Of a stretch of DNA of 64,000 nt, positions 1-9,869 are shown piece by piece; within the stretch, counting starts at the first letter, position 1; the number at the start of each line of letters is the position of its first letter. The notes under the pieces were generated by a model. It saw nothing but the letters and a program-made list of their open reading frames with translations, was not told the origin of the DNA and made no database searches. The position numbers were made by a program, and so were the translations under genes. This DNA comes from Streptomyces sp. TSRI0281 (GTDB taxonomy: Bacteria; Actinomycetota; Actinomycetes; Streptomycetales; Streptomycetaceae). Location: the NCBI RefSeq assembly GCF_001905125.1, contig NZ_LWLE01000023.1, forward strand, positions 310,001 to 374,000, given 5' to 3'.

Positions 1-344
1 AGGGTGATCAGGGGGCGGTCGTCCAGGGCGAAGTCGATGTGGCCCTCGATGAGCGCGTCGAGCAGGGCGCGCGGGGAGCCGTCCCCGTCGGCCGCGTCCT
101 GCGACACGCAGAGCCGGCCGCCCGCCAGCAGGCGCTCGCTGATGCCCACCAGCAGCTCGGCGAGCATCGCGTCCTTCCCGGGGAAGTGGCGGTAGAGGCC
201 GGGGCCGCTGATACCGACGGCGGCCCCTATCTCATCGACGCCGACGCCGTGGAAGCCGCGCTCGGCGAAGAGGCGGGCGGCCTCCCGGAGGATCTGCTCG
301 CGGCGGGTGGGAGCCGCGACGCGGGCGGCGGCATGGGTGCTCAT
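1..344 (-). CDS. TetR-family transcriptional regulator, partial (C-terminus outside window)
   Basis: Reading leftward from an ATG at 344 gives about 114 codons with no stop before the window edge. The N-terminus has the TetR helix-turn-helix, including VDEIGAAVGIS and GPGLYRHFPGK, at about residues 30-57. The ligand-binding half lies outside the window. The gene is divergent from the methylcrotonyl-CoA carboxylase operon, with two matching palindromes in the 99-bp intergenic space. By position it is probably the local repressor of that catabolic operon and of itself. This is inference from arrangement; the effector is unknown, possibly an acyl-CoA intermediate. Confidence 0.9.
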   Translation of the reverse strand, partial: MSTHAAARVAAPTRREQILREAARLFAERGFHGVGVDEIGAAVGISGPGLYRHFPGKDAMLAELLVGISERLLAGGRLCVSQDAADGDGSPRALLDALIEGHIDFALDDRPLIT

Positions 345-367
345 GGGGATTCATTCTAGACAGGGCC

Positions 368-412
368 GTTAGCGCTCGTTAACCTGAACGCAATGCGTTA
401 ACGCTCATTAAC
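368..412. promoter_or_regulatory. Paired palindromic operators between tetR and the MCC operon
   Basis: Two near-identical 16-mers lie in direct orientation: GTTAGCGCTCGTTAAC at 368-383 and GTTAACGCTCATTAAC at 397-412, with starts 29 bp apart. Each is itself an imperfect inverted repeat of the form GTTA-CG--CG-TAAC, typical of TetR dimer sites. They sit between the two divergent start codons (344 and 444). Binding by the adjacent TetR protein is inferred. Confidence 0.75.
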
Positions 413-443
413 AATCGCGGTACGGGCAAGGGGGCTCGACACG

Positions 444-2066
<1,623 letters not shown>

Positions 2067-2073
2067 GGAACAG

Positions 2074-4029
2074 ATGACGATGTTCGACACCGTTCTGGTC
2101 GCCAACCGCGGCGAGATCGCCGTCCGGGTGATCCGGACCCTTCGGGAGATGGGAGTGCGCTCCGTCGCCGTCTTCAGCGACGCGGACGCGGACGCCCGGC
2201 ATGTACGGGAGGCGGACACGGCGGTCCGGATCGGCCCGGCGCCCGCCGCGATGAGCTACCTCAGCGTGGACGCCCTGCTGGACGCGGCCCGCCGCACCGG
2301 CGCGCAGGCCGTGCACCCGGGGTACGGGTTCCTCGCCGAGAACGCGGGCTTCGCGCGGGCGTGCGCGGACGCGGGGCTGGTCTTCATCGGGCCGCCCGCC
2401 CCGGCGATCTCCCTGATGGGCGACAAGATCCGGGCCAAGGAGACCGTCGCGGCGGCCGGGGTGCCGGTGGTGCCCGGCTCCTCGGGCAGCGGGCTCACCG
2501 ACGCCCAACTGGCCGCAGCCGCACGTGAGATCGCCATGCCGGTGCTGCTGAAGCCCTCGGCGGGCGGCGGCGGCAAGGGCATGCGGCTGGTCCGCGACGA
2601 GGCGCTGCTGGCGGACGAGATCGCGGCGGCCCGGCGCGAGGCCCGTGCCTCGTTCGGCGACGACACGCTGCTGGTGGAGCGGTGGATCGACCGGCCGCGC
2701 CACATCGAGATCCAGGTGCTGGCCGACGCGCACGGCCATGTGGTGCATCTCGGCGAGCGCGAGTGCTCGCTCCAGCGCCGCCACCAGAAGATCATCGAGG
2801 AGGCGCCGTCGGTCCTGCTGGACGAGGCGACCCGGGCGGCGATGGGTGAGGCGGCCGTCCAGGCGGCCCGATCCTGCGGATATGTGGGCGCGGGCACGGT
2901 GGAGTTCATCGTCCCGGGCGACGACCCCGCCGCGTACTGCTTCATGGAGATGAACACCCGTCTCCAGGTCGAGCACCCGGTCACCGAGCTGATCACCGGC
3001 CTCGACCTGGTGGAGTGGCAGCTGAGGGTCGCGGCGGGCGAGCGCCTCCCGTACGCCCAGAGCGACATCACCCTGACCGGGCACGCGATCGAGGCCCGGA
3101 TCTGCGCCGAGGACCCGGCGCGCGGCTTCCTCCCCTCCGGCGGCACGGTGCTGGCCCTGCGCGAGCCGCAGGGCCACGGGGTGCGGACGGACTCCGGGCT
3201 CAGCGAGGGCGTGCCGGTCGGCAGCCTGTACGACCCGATGCTCTCGAAGGTCATCGCGTACGGCCCCGACCGCGCCACCGCCGTACGCAAGCTGCGCGCG
3301 GCCCTCGCGGACACCGTGATCCTGGGCGTCCCGACCAACGCGGGCTTCCTGCGCCGCCTGCTGGCCCACCCGGCGGTGGTGGCGGGCGAGCTGGACACGG
3401 GCCTGGTGGAGCGCGAGGCGGACGGGCTGGTCCCGGACGGGGTGCCGGACGAGGTGTACGCGGCGGCGGCCGCGCTGCGGCGCGACGCGCTGGCCCCCCG
3501 GCCGGACGCGGGCGGCTGGACGGACCCCTTCTCCGTACCGAACGGCTGGCGCACGGGCGGCGCACCTGCCCCGCTCGTCTTCCCGCTGCGGGTGCAGGGC
3601 AGTGCGCCCTCGGCCCACTCGGCACCCGGCGGTTCGACCGTCACCCCGGACGGTGTGAGCGTCGAACTCGACGGCGTCACCCACCACTTCCACCGCAGCG
3701 GCCACTGGCTGGGCCGCGACGGCGACACCTGGCACGTCCAGGACCACGACCCGGTCGAGGCGTCCCTGAGCGGCGCCGCCCGCGCCGGGGCCGACACGCT
3801 GGCCGCGCCGATGCCCGGGACCATCACGGTGGTGAAGGTGGCCGTCGGGGACGAGGTCGAGGCCGGGCAGAGCCTGCTGGTGGTCGAGGCGATGAAGATG
3901 GAGCACGTCATCTCCGCCCCGCACGCCGGCACCGTCACCGAACTGGACGTCACCGCCGGAGCCACGGTCGCCATGGACCAGGTCCTGGCCGTGGTGGCGC
4001 CCGTAGCCGCAGCCGGGGAGGAAGCATGA
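2074..4029 (+). CDS. accA1: Methylcrotonyl-CoA carboxylase, biotin carboxylase/carrier (alpha) subunit
   Basis: 651 residues combining a biotin carboxylase and a biotinyl carrier domain. The N-terminal VANRGEIAVRVIRT stretch and the glycine-rich ATP-grasp loop (SAGGGGKGM, near 165) are present. The carrier domain at the C-terminus has the biotin-attachment motif EAMKMEH with its acceptor lysine at about residue 608. It carboxylates its own biotin with ATP and bicarbonate and hands the carboxyl group to the beta subunit. Spacing to the upstream gene is 7 bp and its stop overlaps the next start (ATGA), so the genes form one operon. From memory the S. coelicolor counterpart is accA1. Confidence 0.93.
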   Translation: MTMFDTVLVANRGEIAVRVIRTLREMGVRSVAVFSDADADARHVREADTAVRIGPAPAAMSYLSVDALLDAARRTGAQAVHPGYGFLAENAGFARACADAGLVFIGPPAPAISLMGDKIRAKETVAAAGVPVVPGSSGSGLTDAQLAAAAREIAMPVLLKPSAGGGGKGMRLVRDEALLADEIAAARREARASFGDDTLLVERWIDRPRHIEIQVLADAHGHVVHLGERECSLQRRHQKIIEEAPSVLLDEATRAAMGEAAVQAARSCGYVGAGTVEFIVPGDDPAAYCFMEMNTRLQVEHPVTELITGLDLVEWQLRVAAGERLPYAQSDITLTGHAIEARICAEDPARGFLPSGGTVLALREPQGHGVRTDSGLSEGVPVGSLYDPMLSKVIAYGPDRATAVRKLRAALADTVILGVPTNAGFLRRLLAHPAVVAGELDTGLVEREADGLVPDGVPDEVYAAAAALRRDALAPRPDAGGWTDPFSVPNGWRTGGAPAPLVFPLRVQGSAPSAHSAPGGSTVTPDGVSVELDGVTHHFHRSGHWLGRDGDTWHVQDHDPVEASLSGAARAGADTLAAPMPGTITVVKVAVGDEVEAGQSLLVVEAMKMEHVISAPHAGTVTELDVTAGATVAMDQVLAVVAPVAAAGEEA

Positions 4030-4982
4030 CCGCACGACCGCACGGCCTGCCCATGGAGGTGCCCGCCCCGGACCTGCCGGCCCGGGTCCGTATCCACGAG
4101 GTCGGGGCCCGCGACGGGCTCCAGAACGAGAAGGCGGTCGTCCCGACGGAGGTGAAGGCGGAGTTCATCCGCCGGCTCGCCGTCGCCGGGCTCACGACGA
4201 TCGAGGCGACCAGCTTCGTCCACCCCAGGTGGGTGCCCCAACTGGCCGACGCGGAGAAGCTGTTCCCCCTGCTCGGCGACATCGCGGACGTCGGGGACGT
4301 GGCGTTGCCGGTCCTCGTGCCGAACGAGCGCGGTCTGGACCGTGCGCTGGCGCTCGGGGCCCGCCGGATCGCCGTGTTCGGCTCGGCGACCGAGACGTTC
4401 GCCGCCCGCAATCTGAACCGGACCGTCGACGAGTCGCTCGCCATGTTCGAGCCTGTCGTGGCCCGCGCCAAGGCGGACAAAGTGCATGTGCGCGGCTATC
4501 TCTCGATGTGCTTCGGCGACCCGTGGGAGGGCCCCGTCCCCGTCCACCAGGTCGTCCGGGTCGCCAGGGCGCTGATAGACCTGGGCTGCGACGAGCTGTC
4601 CCTCGGCGACACGATCGGCGTCGCCACCCCCGGCCACGTACAGGCGCTGCTCTCCGAGCTGAACGAGGGGGGCGTGCGCACCGACACCATCGGGGTGCAC
4701 TTCCACGACACGTACGGCCAGGCGCTGTCCAACACCCTCGCCGCGCTCCAGCACGGGGTGAGCACCGTGGACTCCTCCGCGGGCGGCCTCGGCGGCTGCC
4801 CGTACGCGAAGAGCGCGACAGGCAATCTCGCCACCGAGGACCTCGTGTGGATGCTCGACGGCCTCGGCATCGACACCGGGGTCGACCTCGACGCGCTCAC
4901 CGCCACCAGCGTGTGGCTCGCCGAACAGCTGGGCCGCCCCAGCCCCTCCCGTACCGTCCGCGCGCTCTCCCACAAGGAGTGA
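4026..4982 (+). CDS. hmgL: Hydroxymethylglutaryl-CoA lyase
   Basis: 318 residues in a single DRE-TIM metallolyase domain. The diagnostic motifs are VGARDGLQNE (metal/substrate, near residue 24), the histidine pair region VHFHDTYGQAL, and the C-terminal GGLGGCPYAKSATGN loop carrying the catalytic cysteine. It cleaves HMG-CoA to acetyl-CoA and acetoacetate, the last step of leucine degradation. The start ATG overlaps the stop of the carboxylase subunit by 4 bp, suggesting translational coupling. The methylglutaconyl-CoA hydratase needed between MCC and this enzyme is not in this operon and must be elsewhere. Confidence 0.94.
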   Translation: MTARPHGLPMEVPAPDLPARVRIHEVGARDGLQNEKAVVPTEVKAEFIRRLAVAGLTTIEATSFVHPRWVPQLADAEKLFPLLGDIADVGDVALPVLVPNERGLDRALALGARRIAVFGSATETFAARNLNRTVDESLAMFEPVVARAKADKVHVRGYLSMCFGDPWEGPVPVHQVVRVARALIDLGCDELSLGDTIGVATPGHVQALLSELNEGGVRTDTIGVHFHDTYGQALSNTLAALQHGVSTVDSSAGGLGGCPYAKSATGNLATEDLVWMLDGLGIDTGVDLDALTATSVWLAEQLGRPSPSRTVRALSHKE

Positions 4983-4991
4983 ACCACCACC

Positions 4992-6158
4992 ATGTCCCTG
5001 GATCACCGGCTGACCGCCGAGCACGAGGAACTGCGCCGCACCGTGGAGCAGTTCGCGCACGACGTGATCGCCCCGAAGATCGGCGACCTCTACGAGCGCC
5101 ATGAGTTCCCGTACGAGATCGTGCGCGAGATGGGGCGGATGGGTCTGTTCGGGCTGCCGTTCCCGGAGGAGTACGGCGGCATGGGCGGCGACTACCTCGC
5201 CCTCGGGATCGCCCTCGAAGAGCTGGCCCGGGTCGACTCGTCGGTGGCGATCACCCTGGAGGCCGGGGTCTCGCTGGGCGCGATGCCCGTCTACCGCTTC
5301 GGCACCGAGGAGCAGAAGCGGCAGTGGCTGCCGAGGCTCTGCTCGGGCGAGGCGCTGGGCGCGTTCGGCCTGACCGAGCCGGACGGCGGTTCGGACGCGG
5401 GCGGTACGCGCACGACGGCGGTGCTCGACGAGGCGAGCGGCGAGTGGGTGATCAACGGCTCCAAGTGCTTCATCACCAACTCCGGTACGGACATCACGGA
5501 GCTGGTGACGGTGACGGCGGTGACCGGCCGCAAGGAGAACGGCGCCCCGCGCATCTCCTCGATCATCGTGCCCTCCGGCACCCCCGGTTTCACGGTCGCC
5601 GCCCCGTACTCCAAGGTCGGCTGGAACTCCTCGGACACCCGCGAGCTGTCCTTCACCGACGTCCGCGTCCCGGCGGCGAACCTGCTGGGCGAGGAGGGCC
5701 GCGGGTACGCGCAGTTCCTGCGGATCCTGGACGAGGGCCGGATCGCGATCTCCGCCCTGTCGACGGGCCTGGCGCAGGGCTGTGTGGACGAGTCGGTGAA
5801 GTACGCCGCCGAACGGCACGCGTTCGGCAGGCCGATCGGTGCGAACCAGGCCATCCAGTTCAAGATCGCCGACATGGAGATGCGCGCGCACATGGCCCGC
5901 ATCGGCTGGCGCGACGCGGCGTCCCGGCTGCTGGCGGGCGAGCCGTTCAAGAAGGAGGCGGCGATCGCCAAGCTGTACTCCTCGACGGTCGCCGTGGACA
6001 ACGCGCGTGAGGCGACCCAGATCCACGGCGGCTACGGCTTCATGAACGAGTACCCGGTGGCCCGGATGTGGCGCGACTCGAAGATCCTGGAGATCGGCGA
6101 GGGCACGAGCGAGGTCCAGCGGATGCTGATCGCCCGGGAGCTGGGGCTGCCCGCCTGA
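4992..6158 (+). CDS. acdH: Branched-chain acyl-CoA dehydrogenase (AcdH type)
   Basis: 388 residues, a full-length FAD-dependent acyl-CoA dehydrogenase. It has GAFGLTEPDGGSDAG (FAD/substrate loop), CFITNSG, and the C-terminal GGYGFMNEYPVAR and GEGTSEVQR. The glutamate in the GEGT motif is at the usual SCAD/MCAD catalytic-base position. Human isovaleryl-CoA dehydrogenase instead carries Ala there and uses a different Glu. The operon context implies isovaleryl-CoA oxidation, but this residue pattern fits a broader branched short-chain specificity. From memory S. coelicolor acdH (SCO2779) acts in valine catabolism. It starts 9 bp after hmgL with an AAGGAG ribosome site and is the last gene of the operon. 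Confidence 0.9.
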   Translation: MSLDHRLTAEHEELRRTVEQFAHDVIAPKIGDLYERHEFPYEIVREMGRMGLFGLPFPEEYGGMGGDYLALGIALEELARVDSSVAITLEAGVSLGAMPVYRFGTEEQKRQWLPRLCSGEALGAFGLTEPDGGSDAGGTRTTAVLDEASGEWVINGSKCFITNSGTDITELVTVTAVTGRKENGAPRISSIIVPSGTPGFTVAAPYSKVGWNSSDTRELSFTDVRVPAANLLGEEGRGYAQFLRILDEGRIAISALSTGLAQGCVDESVKYAAERHAFGRPIGANQAIQFKIADMEMRAHMARIGWRDAASRLLAGEPFKKEAAIAKLYSSTVAVDNAREATQIHGGYGFMNEYPVARMWRDSKILEIGEGTSEVQRMLIARELGLPA

Positions 6159-6178
6159 GCGGTGACCCTGGCTCGGTG

Positions 6179-6217
6179 AAGCCGCTGTGCGTCCGGTTGC
6201 GGGGCGCACGGCGGCTT
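6179..6217. terminator. Rho-independent-type hairpin after acdH
   Basis: AAGCCGCTGTGCGTCC pairs with GGGGCGCACGGCGGCTT around a short loop, about 20 bp after the acdH stop, and is followed by TTCTGTTT. It closes the leucine-catabolism operon. Confidence 0.8.
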
Positions 6218-6280
6218 TCTGTTTGAGCGGTCCGCCGGCTGTGGCGGCTGTGGCGGCCTATGGCGGCACGACCTGGCTCC

Positions 6281-6350
6281 ATTCGACGCCACCCGGCACC
6301 ACGCGGTGCCACGCAACGCCATCCGGTGCCATCCGGCGCCATTCCGTGCC
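6281..6350. repeat. Seven-unit 10-bp repeat array upstream of the HicB-like gene
   Basis: Seven contiguous 10-bp units share the consensus A(T/C)(C/G)CGG(T/C)GCC, for example ATCCGGTGCC at 6321-6330 and ATCCGGCGCC at 6331-6340. The period stays exactly 10 bp with no slippage. A looser TGTGGCGGC repeat precedes it (6238-6266). The related element GGTGCCACTA occurs at 6395-6404 and again at 6483-6492, the latter overlapping the predicted promoter. The stretch 6218-6499 has no gene. A cooperative binding array for the downstream ribbon-helix-helix protein is inferred. Confidence 0.7.
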
Positions 6351-6463
6351 GCCTAAAGCGCATGGGCACGCATGGCGCCACACTTTCCCAGAGAGGTGCC
6401 ACTACATTTCCGCAGGTCAGAGCAGTTTCAGCCGCGACCGGCACAGGAATGTCGCTTCACGGC

Positions 6464-6493
6464 TTGCGCATGGAGCCATTGTGGTGCCACTAT
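6464..6493 (+). promoter_or_regulatory. Predicted leaderless promoter of the HicB-like gene
   Basis: A TTGCGC -35 (6464-6469) and a CACTAT -10 (6488-6493) are separated by 18 bp. They place the transcription start at about 6500, the A of the ATG. No Shine-Dalgarno sequence precedes that ATG, which fits a leaderless mRNA. The -10 lies inside the second GGTGCCACTA element, so a protein bound there would block initiation. Confidence 0.55.
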
Positions 6494-6499
6494 TGCGTC

Positions 6500-7018
6500 A
6501 TGGACCTCACCCCGTACGTCGACACCCTCCGCCGCGAACTCGCGGTGGCCGCCGCAGCCGGCGGCGACGAAGCTCGCGAGCTGGCAGAAAGGCTCACCGC
6601 TCCCCTGGAGTCGGCGACCCGGCTGGCCATGCTGAATGTGCTCTCCGCCGCGACGGACGAGATCACCCGCGAACTCGCCCCGGGCTCGGTCGACGTACGG
6701 CTCCGTGGCCTCGACCCCGACTTCGTGGTGGTGCTCCCGCCCACCGAGGGCGACGCCCCCGCGGAGCCCGCAGCGCCCCTCGAACCGCTCAGGGCCCCGG
6801 CTCCGGCCGACGGCGAGGAGGGCGGCCCCGCCCGCGTCAATCTGCGGCTGCCGGCCCACCTCAAGGCACGCGCCGAGGACGCCGCGAACCGCGAGGGCCT
6901 GTCGGTCAACGCGTGGCTGGTGCGGGCCGTGTCGGCCGCGGTCGACGGCGGCACCCGGCCCCGTACGACGGAGAAGGCCCAGAACGTCGGACAGAACTTC
7001 ACGGGCTGGGTGCGTTAG
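6500..7018 (+). CDS. HicB-like ribbon-helix-helix protein, probable regulator
   Basis: 172 residues. The N-terminal about 105 residues are mostly helical with an Ala/Pro-rich linker and match nothing I can name. The C-terminal third has a HicB/Arc-type ribbon-helix-helix: VNLRLPAHLKARAEDAA and SVNAWLVRAVS (about 118-150). Such proteins are often labelled HicB antitoxin, but no HicA toxin gene is adjacent. The partners are instead a DUF4097 protein and an ABC exporter, so it is better read as their operon's DNA-binding regulator. The ATG at 6500 has no ribosome site but a well-placed promoter. The 10-bp repeats upstream are candidate operators. Confidence 0.75.
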   Translation: MDLTPYVDTLRRELAVAAAAGGDEARELAERLTAPLESATRLAMLNVLSAATDEITRELAPGSVDVRLRGLDPDFVVVLPPTEGDAPAEPAAPLEPLRAPAPADGEEGGPARVNLRLPAHLKARAEDAANREGLSVNAWLVRAVSAAVDGGTRPRTTEKAQNVGQNFTGWVR

Positions 7019-7100
7019 CCGCACCCCCGCCCGCACCACTTCACCCACACCACGTCCCACCAGCGGGGACGCCACGAGGACCCAAGAGGACGGGACAGCC

Positions 7101-7946
7101 ATGCCTTCTTTCGACACTCCCCAGCCGATCTCGGTCAACGCCCGTGTGGACGCGGGTTCCGTCCAGTTCGCCGCGGGCGACCGCCTCGACACGGTCGTCG
7201 AGGTGCGGCCCCGTGACCCGAAGAAGGACAAGGACGTGCGGGCCGCCGAGCAGACCGAGGTCACCTTCGCGAGCGGTGTCCTGACCGTCAGGACGCCCAA
7301 GCAGCGCTACCTCGTCGGGCCCACCGGCACCGTCGACGTGACGGTCGACCTGCCCACGGGCTCAGGCGTCGACATGACCGGCTCCTGGACCCAGGTGCTC
7401 GGCTCGGGCCGGCTCGGCGACGTCCGTGTGAAGACCTCGTCCGGTGATGTCCGCCTCGACACGACCGGCCCGCTCCACCTGACCGCCTCCCACGGCTCGA
7501 TCACCGTCGACCGGGTCGAGGGTCCCGCCGAGATCACCACCAGCTCCGGCAGCCTGCGCGTCGGCCTGGTCGACGGCACCGCCGTCCTGAAGAACTCGCA
7601 CGGCACCACGACCGTCGGCGCCGCGACCGGCGACCTGCGGGTCAGCGGCGCCAACGGCGACATCGCCATCGAACGCGCCGAGGGCTCCGTCACCGCCACC
7701 ACCGCCCACGGCACCCTGCGCGTCGCCGAAGTCGCCCGCGGCACCGTCCAGCTGGAGACCTCCTACGGCGCCATCGACATCGGCATCCGCGAGGGCACCG
7801 CCGCCTGGCTCGACGTCAGCTCCGGCCGCGGGCAGGTACGCAACACACTCACCGCCTCCGAGACCCCGGAGAAGACCGAGGACACCGTCGAGGTCCGCGC
7901 CCGGACCCGCTGGGGCAACATCGACATCCGCCGCGCCAAGTCCTGA
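7101..7946 (+). CDS. DUF4097-type beta-strand repeat protein
   Basis: 281 residues, nearly all short beta-strand repeats of the DUF4097 (adhesin-like beta-helix) type. Successive turns such as VKTSSGDVRLDT, LTASHGSITVDRV, ITTSSGSLRVG and TATTAHGTLRV repeat about every 20-25 residues from 100 to 230. There is no signal peptide or membrane segment, so it is probably cytoplasmic. It lies between a ribbon-helix-helix regulator and a DrrAB-type exporter, a combination common in Streptomyces. A role in sensing or assembly for the exporter is plausible but unproven. The start ATG is chosen after AGAGGACGGGACAGCC. Confidence 0.8.
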   Translation: MPSFDTPQPISVNARVDAGSVQFAAGDRLDTVVEVRPRDPKKDKDVRAAEQTEVTFASGVLTVRTPKQRYLVGPTGTVDVTVDLPTGSGVDMTGSWTQVLGSGRLGDVRVKTSSGDVRLDTTGPLHLTASHGSITVDRVEGPAEITTSSGSLRVGLVDGTAVLKNSHGTTTVGAATGDLRVSGANGDIAIERAEGSVTATTAHGTLRVAEVARGTVQLETSYGAIDIGIREGTAAWLDVSSGRGQVRNTLTASETPEKTEDTVEVRARTRWGNIDIRRAKS

Positions 7947-7950
7947 CCCC

Positions 7951-8002
7951 GGCACGACCGGCACGACCGGCACCACCAGCACGACCAGCACGACCGGCAC
8001 CC
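7951..8002. repeat. Short 9-bp tandem repeats between DUF4097 and ABC genes
   Basis: About six degenerate copies of GCACGACCG/GCACCACCA follow the DUF4097 stop directly. No gene or clear terminator is seen in 7947-8079 apart from this and the ribosome site GGGAGGG before the ABC gene. Confidence 0.7.
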
Positions 8003-8079
8003 AGCACCACTGGCCTCGCCGGCCTCACCTCACCTCAGCCACTTCCCCCGCCACTTCAGCCTCCGATTGGGAGGGCTCC

Positions 8080-9081
8080 ATGCCTTCTTCTGTCATGTCC
8101 ACGTCCAGGCAGGGTGACAGCCACCCGTCACCGGCCGCCGTCTCCGCCGTCGGTCTGCGCAAGTCGTACGGCGACAAGACCGTCCTCGACGGCATCGATC
8201 TGTCCATCCCTGCCGGTTCCGTGTTCGCGCTGCTCGGCCCGAACGGCGCCGGCAAGACCACCGCCGTGAAGATCCTCTCCACGCTCATCACCGCCGACGG
8301 CGGACAGGCCCAGGTCGCGGGCCACGACGTCACCGCATCACCGGACGGGGTACGGGCCGCGATCGGCGTCACCGGACAGTTCTCCGCCGTCGACGGGCTG
8401 ATCACCGGCGAGGAGAACATGTTCCTCATGGCGGACCTGCACCACCTGCCCAGGACCGAAGGACGGCGGGTCACCGCCGAGCTGCTTGAGCGCTTCGATC
8501 TGACGGAGGCCGCGAAGAAGCCCGCCTCCACCTACTCCGGCGGCATGAAGCGCCGTCTCGACATCGCCATGACCCTGGTCGGCAACCCGCGGATCATCTT
8601 CCTCGACGAGCCCACCACCGGCCTCGACCCCCGCTCCCGCCACAACATGTGGGGCATCATCCGCGAGCTCGTCACGGGCGGCGTCACCGTCTTCCTCACC
8701 ACCCAGTACCTCGACGAGGCCGACGAACTCGCCGACCGCATCGCCGTCCTCAACGACGGAAAGATCGCCGCCGAAGGCACCGCCGACGAACTGAAACGCC
8801 TCATCCCCGGCGGACACGTACGGCTCCGCTTCACCGACCCGGCCGCGTACCAGGCCGCCGCCACCACCCTGAACGAAGCCGCCCGCGACGACGAGGCGCT
8901 GTCCTTGCAGATCCCCAGCGACGGCAGCCAGCGCGAACTCCGCTCCCTCCTCGACTGGCTCGACACCGCAGGCGTCGAAGCCGACGAACTGACCGTCCAC
9001 ACCCCCGACCTCGACGATGTCTTCTTCGCCCTCACCGCCAAGGCCACCGTCCCCCACCAGCCCAAGGAGAACGTCCGATGA
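8080..9081 (+). CDS. ABC transporter ATP-binding protein, DrrA type
   Basis: 333 residues. Walker A GPNGAGKTT (near 53), Q-loop region TGQFSAVD, signature YSGGMKRRLD (near 147) and Walker B IIFLDEPTTGLD (near 168) are all intact. The C-terminal about 90 residues match the extension of daunorubicin-resistance (DrrA) ATPases. It pairs with the permease gene that overlaps its stop (ATGA) to form an exporter whose cargo is unknown; drug or lipid export is typical of the family. The ATG at 8080 follows GGGAGGG at a good distance. A second in-frame ATG 15 bp later is possible. Confidence 0.92.
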   Translation: MPSSVMSTSRQGDSHPSPAAVSAVGLRKSYGDKTVLDGIDLSIPAGSVFALLGPNGAGKTTAVKILSTLITADGGQAQVAGHDVTASPDGVRAAIGVTGQFSAVDGLITGEENMFLMADLHHLPRTEGRRVTAELLERFDLTEAAKKPASTYSGGMKRRLDIAMTLVGNPRIIFLDEPTTGLDPRSRHNMWGIIRELVTGGVTVFLTTQYLDEADELADRIAVLNDGKIAAEGTADELKRLIPGGHVRLRFTDPAAYQAAATTLNEAARDDEALSLQIPSDGSQRELRSLLDWLDTAGVEADELTVHTPDLDDVFFALTAKATVPHQPKENVR

Positions 9082-9869
9082 GCGCCCTCACCCTCGCCGT
9101 CCGCGACTCCGGCACCATGCTGCGCCGCAACCTCCTGCACGCGCGCCGCTACCCGTCCATGACGCTGAACCTGCTGCTCACACCGATCATGATGCTGCTG
9201 CTCTTCGTCTACATCTTCGGAGACGTGATGAGCGCGGGCATCGGCGGCGGCGGCGCCGACCGCTCCGACTACATCGCCTACATCGTTCCCGGGCTCGTGC
9301 TGATGACCATCGGCAGCACCACCATCGGCACCGCGGTCTCCGTCTCCAACGACATGACCGAAGGCATCATCGCCCGCTTCCGCACCATGGCCATCCACCG
9401 CGGCTCCGTGCTCGTCGGACACGTCGTCGGCAGCGTCCTGCAATGCGTGATCAGCGTGATCCTCGTCGGAGCCGTCGGCGTGGCCATCGGCTTCCGCTCC
9501 ACCGACGCCTCCGTCCTGGAGTGGCTGGCGGCATTCGGACTGCTCGTCCTGTTCTCCACGGCACTCACCTGGATCGCCGTCGGCATGGGCCTGATCAGCC
9601 CGAACGCCGAAGCCGCCAGCAACAACGCCATGCCCATGATCCTGCTCCCCCTCCTCTCCAGCGCCTTCATCCCCGTCGACACGATGCCGGGCTGGTTCCA
9701 GCCGATCGCCGAGTACCAGCCCTTCACCCCCGCCATCGAAACCCTCCGCGGCCTGCTCCTCGGCACCGAGATCGGCAACAGCGGATGGCTCGCCATCGCC
9801 TGGTGCGTCGGCCTCACCGTGCTCGGCTACTTCTGGTCGACCGCCAAGTTCAACCGCGACCCGAAGTAA
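9078..9869 (+). CDS. ABC transporter permease, DrrB type
   Basis: 263 residues of the ABC-2 membrane family. About six hydrophobic segments follow an N-terminal amphipathic stretch (for example TLNLLLTPIMMLLLFVYIFG near 28-47). The conserved ABC-2 region with SNDMTEGIIARFRTM (near 88-103) couples to the ATPase. The start overlaps the ATPase stop by 4 bp. Together they form a plasma-membrane exporter. In the S. coelicolor arrangement, as I recall it, the siderophore lipoprotein gene desE lies in this interval, so the exporter cassette replaces it here. Confidence 0.9.
   Translation: MSALTLAVRDSGTMLRRNLLHARRYPSMTLNLLLTPIMMLLLFVYIFGDVMSAGIGGGGADRSDYIAYIVPGLVLMTIGSTTIGTAVSVSNDMTEGIIARFRTMAIHRGSVLVGHVVGSVLQCVISVILVGAVGVAIGFRSTDASVLEWLAAFGLLVLFSTALTWIAVGMGLISPNAEAASNNAMPMILLPLLSSAFIPVDTMPGWFQPIAEYQPFTPAIETLRGLLLGTEIGNSGWLAIAWCVGLTVLGYFWSTAKFNRDPK

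Noticed and set aside
2256..6209. Very long open frame on the minus strand opposite the leucine operon
   Set aside because: High-GC shadow of real genes on the plus strand; the plus-strand products have complete enzyme motifs and the minus-strand translation has none.
6500..7018. HicAB toxin-antitoxin pair
   Set aside because: No HicA-like small toxin ORF lies next to it; the neighbours are a DUF4097 protein and an exporter.
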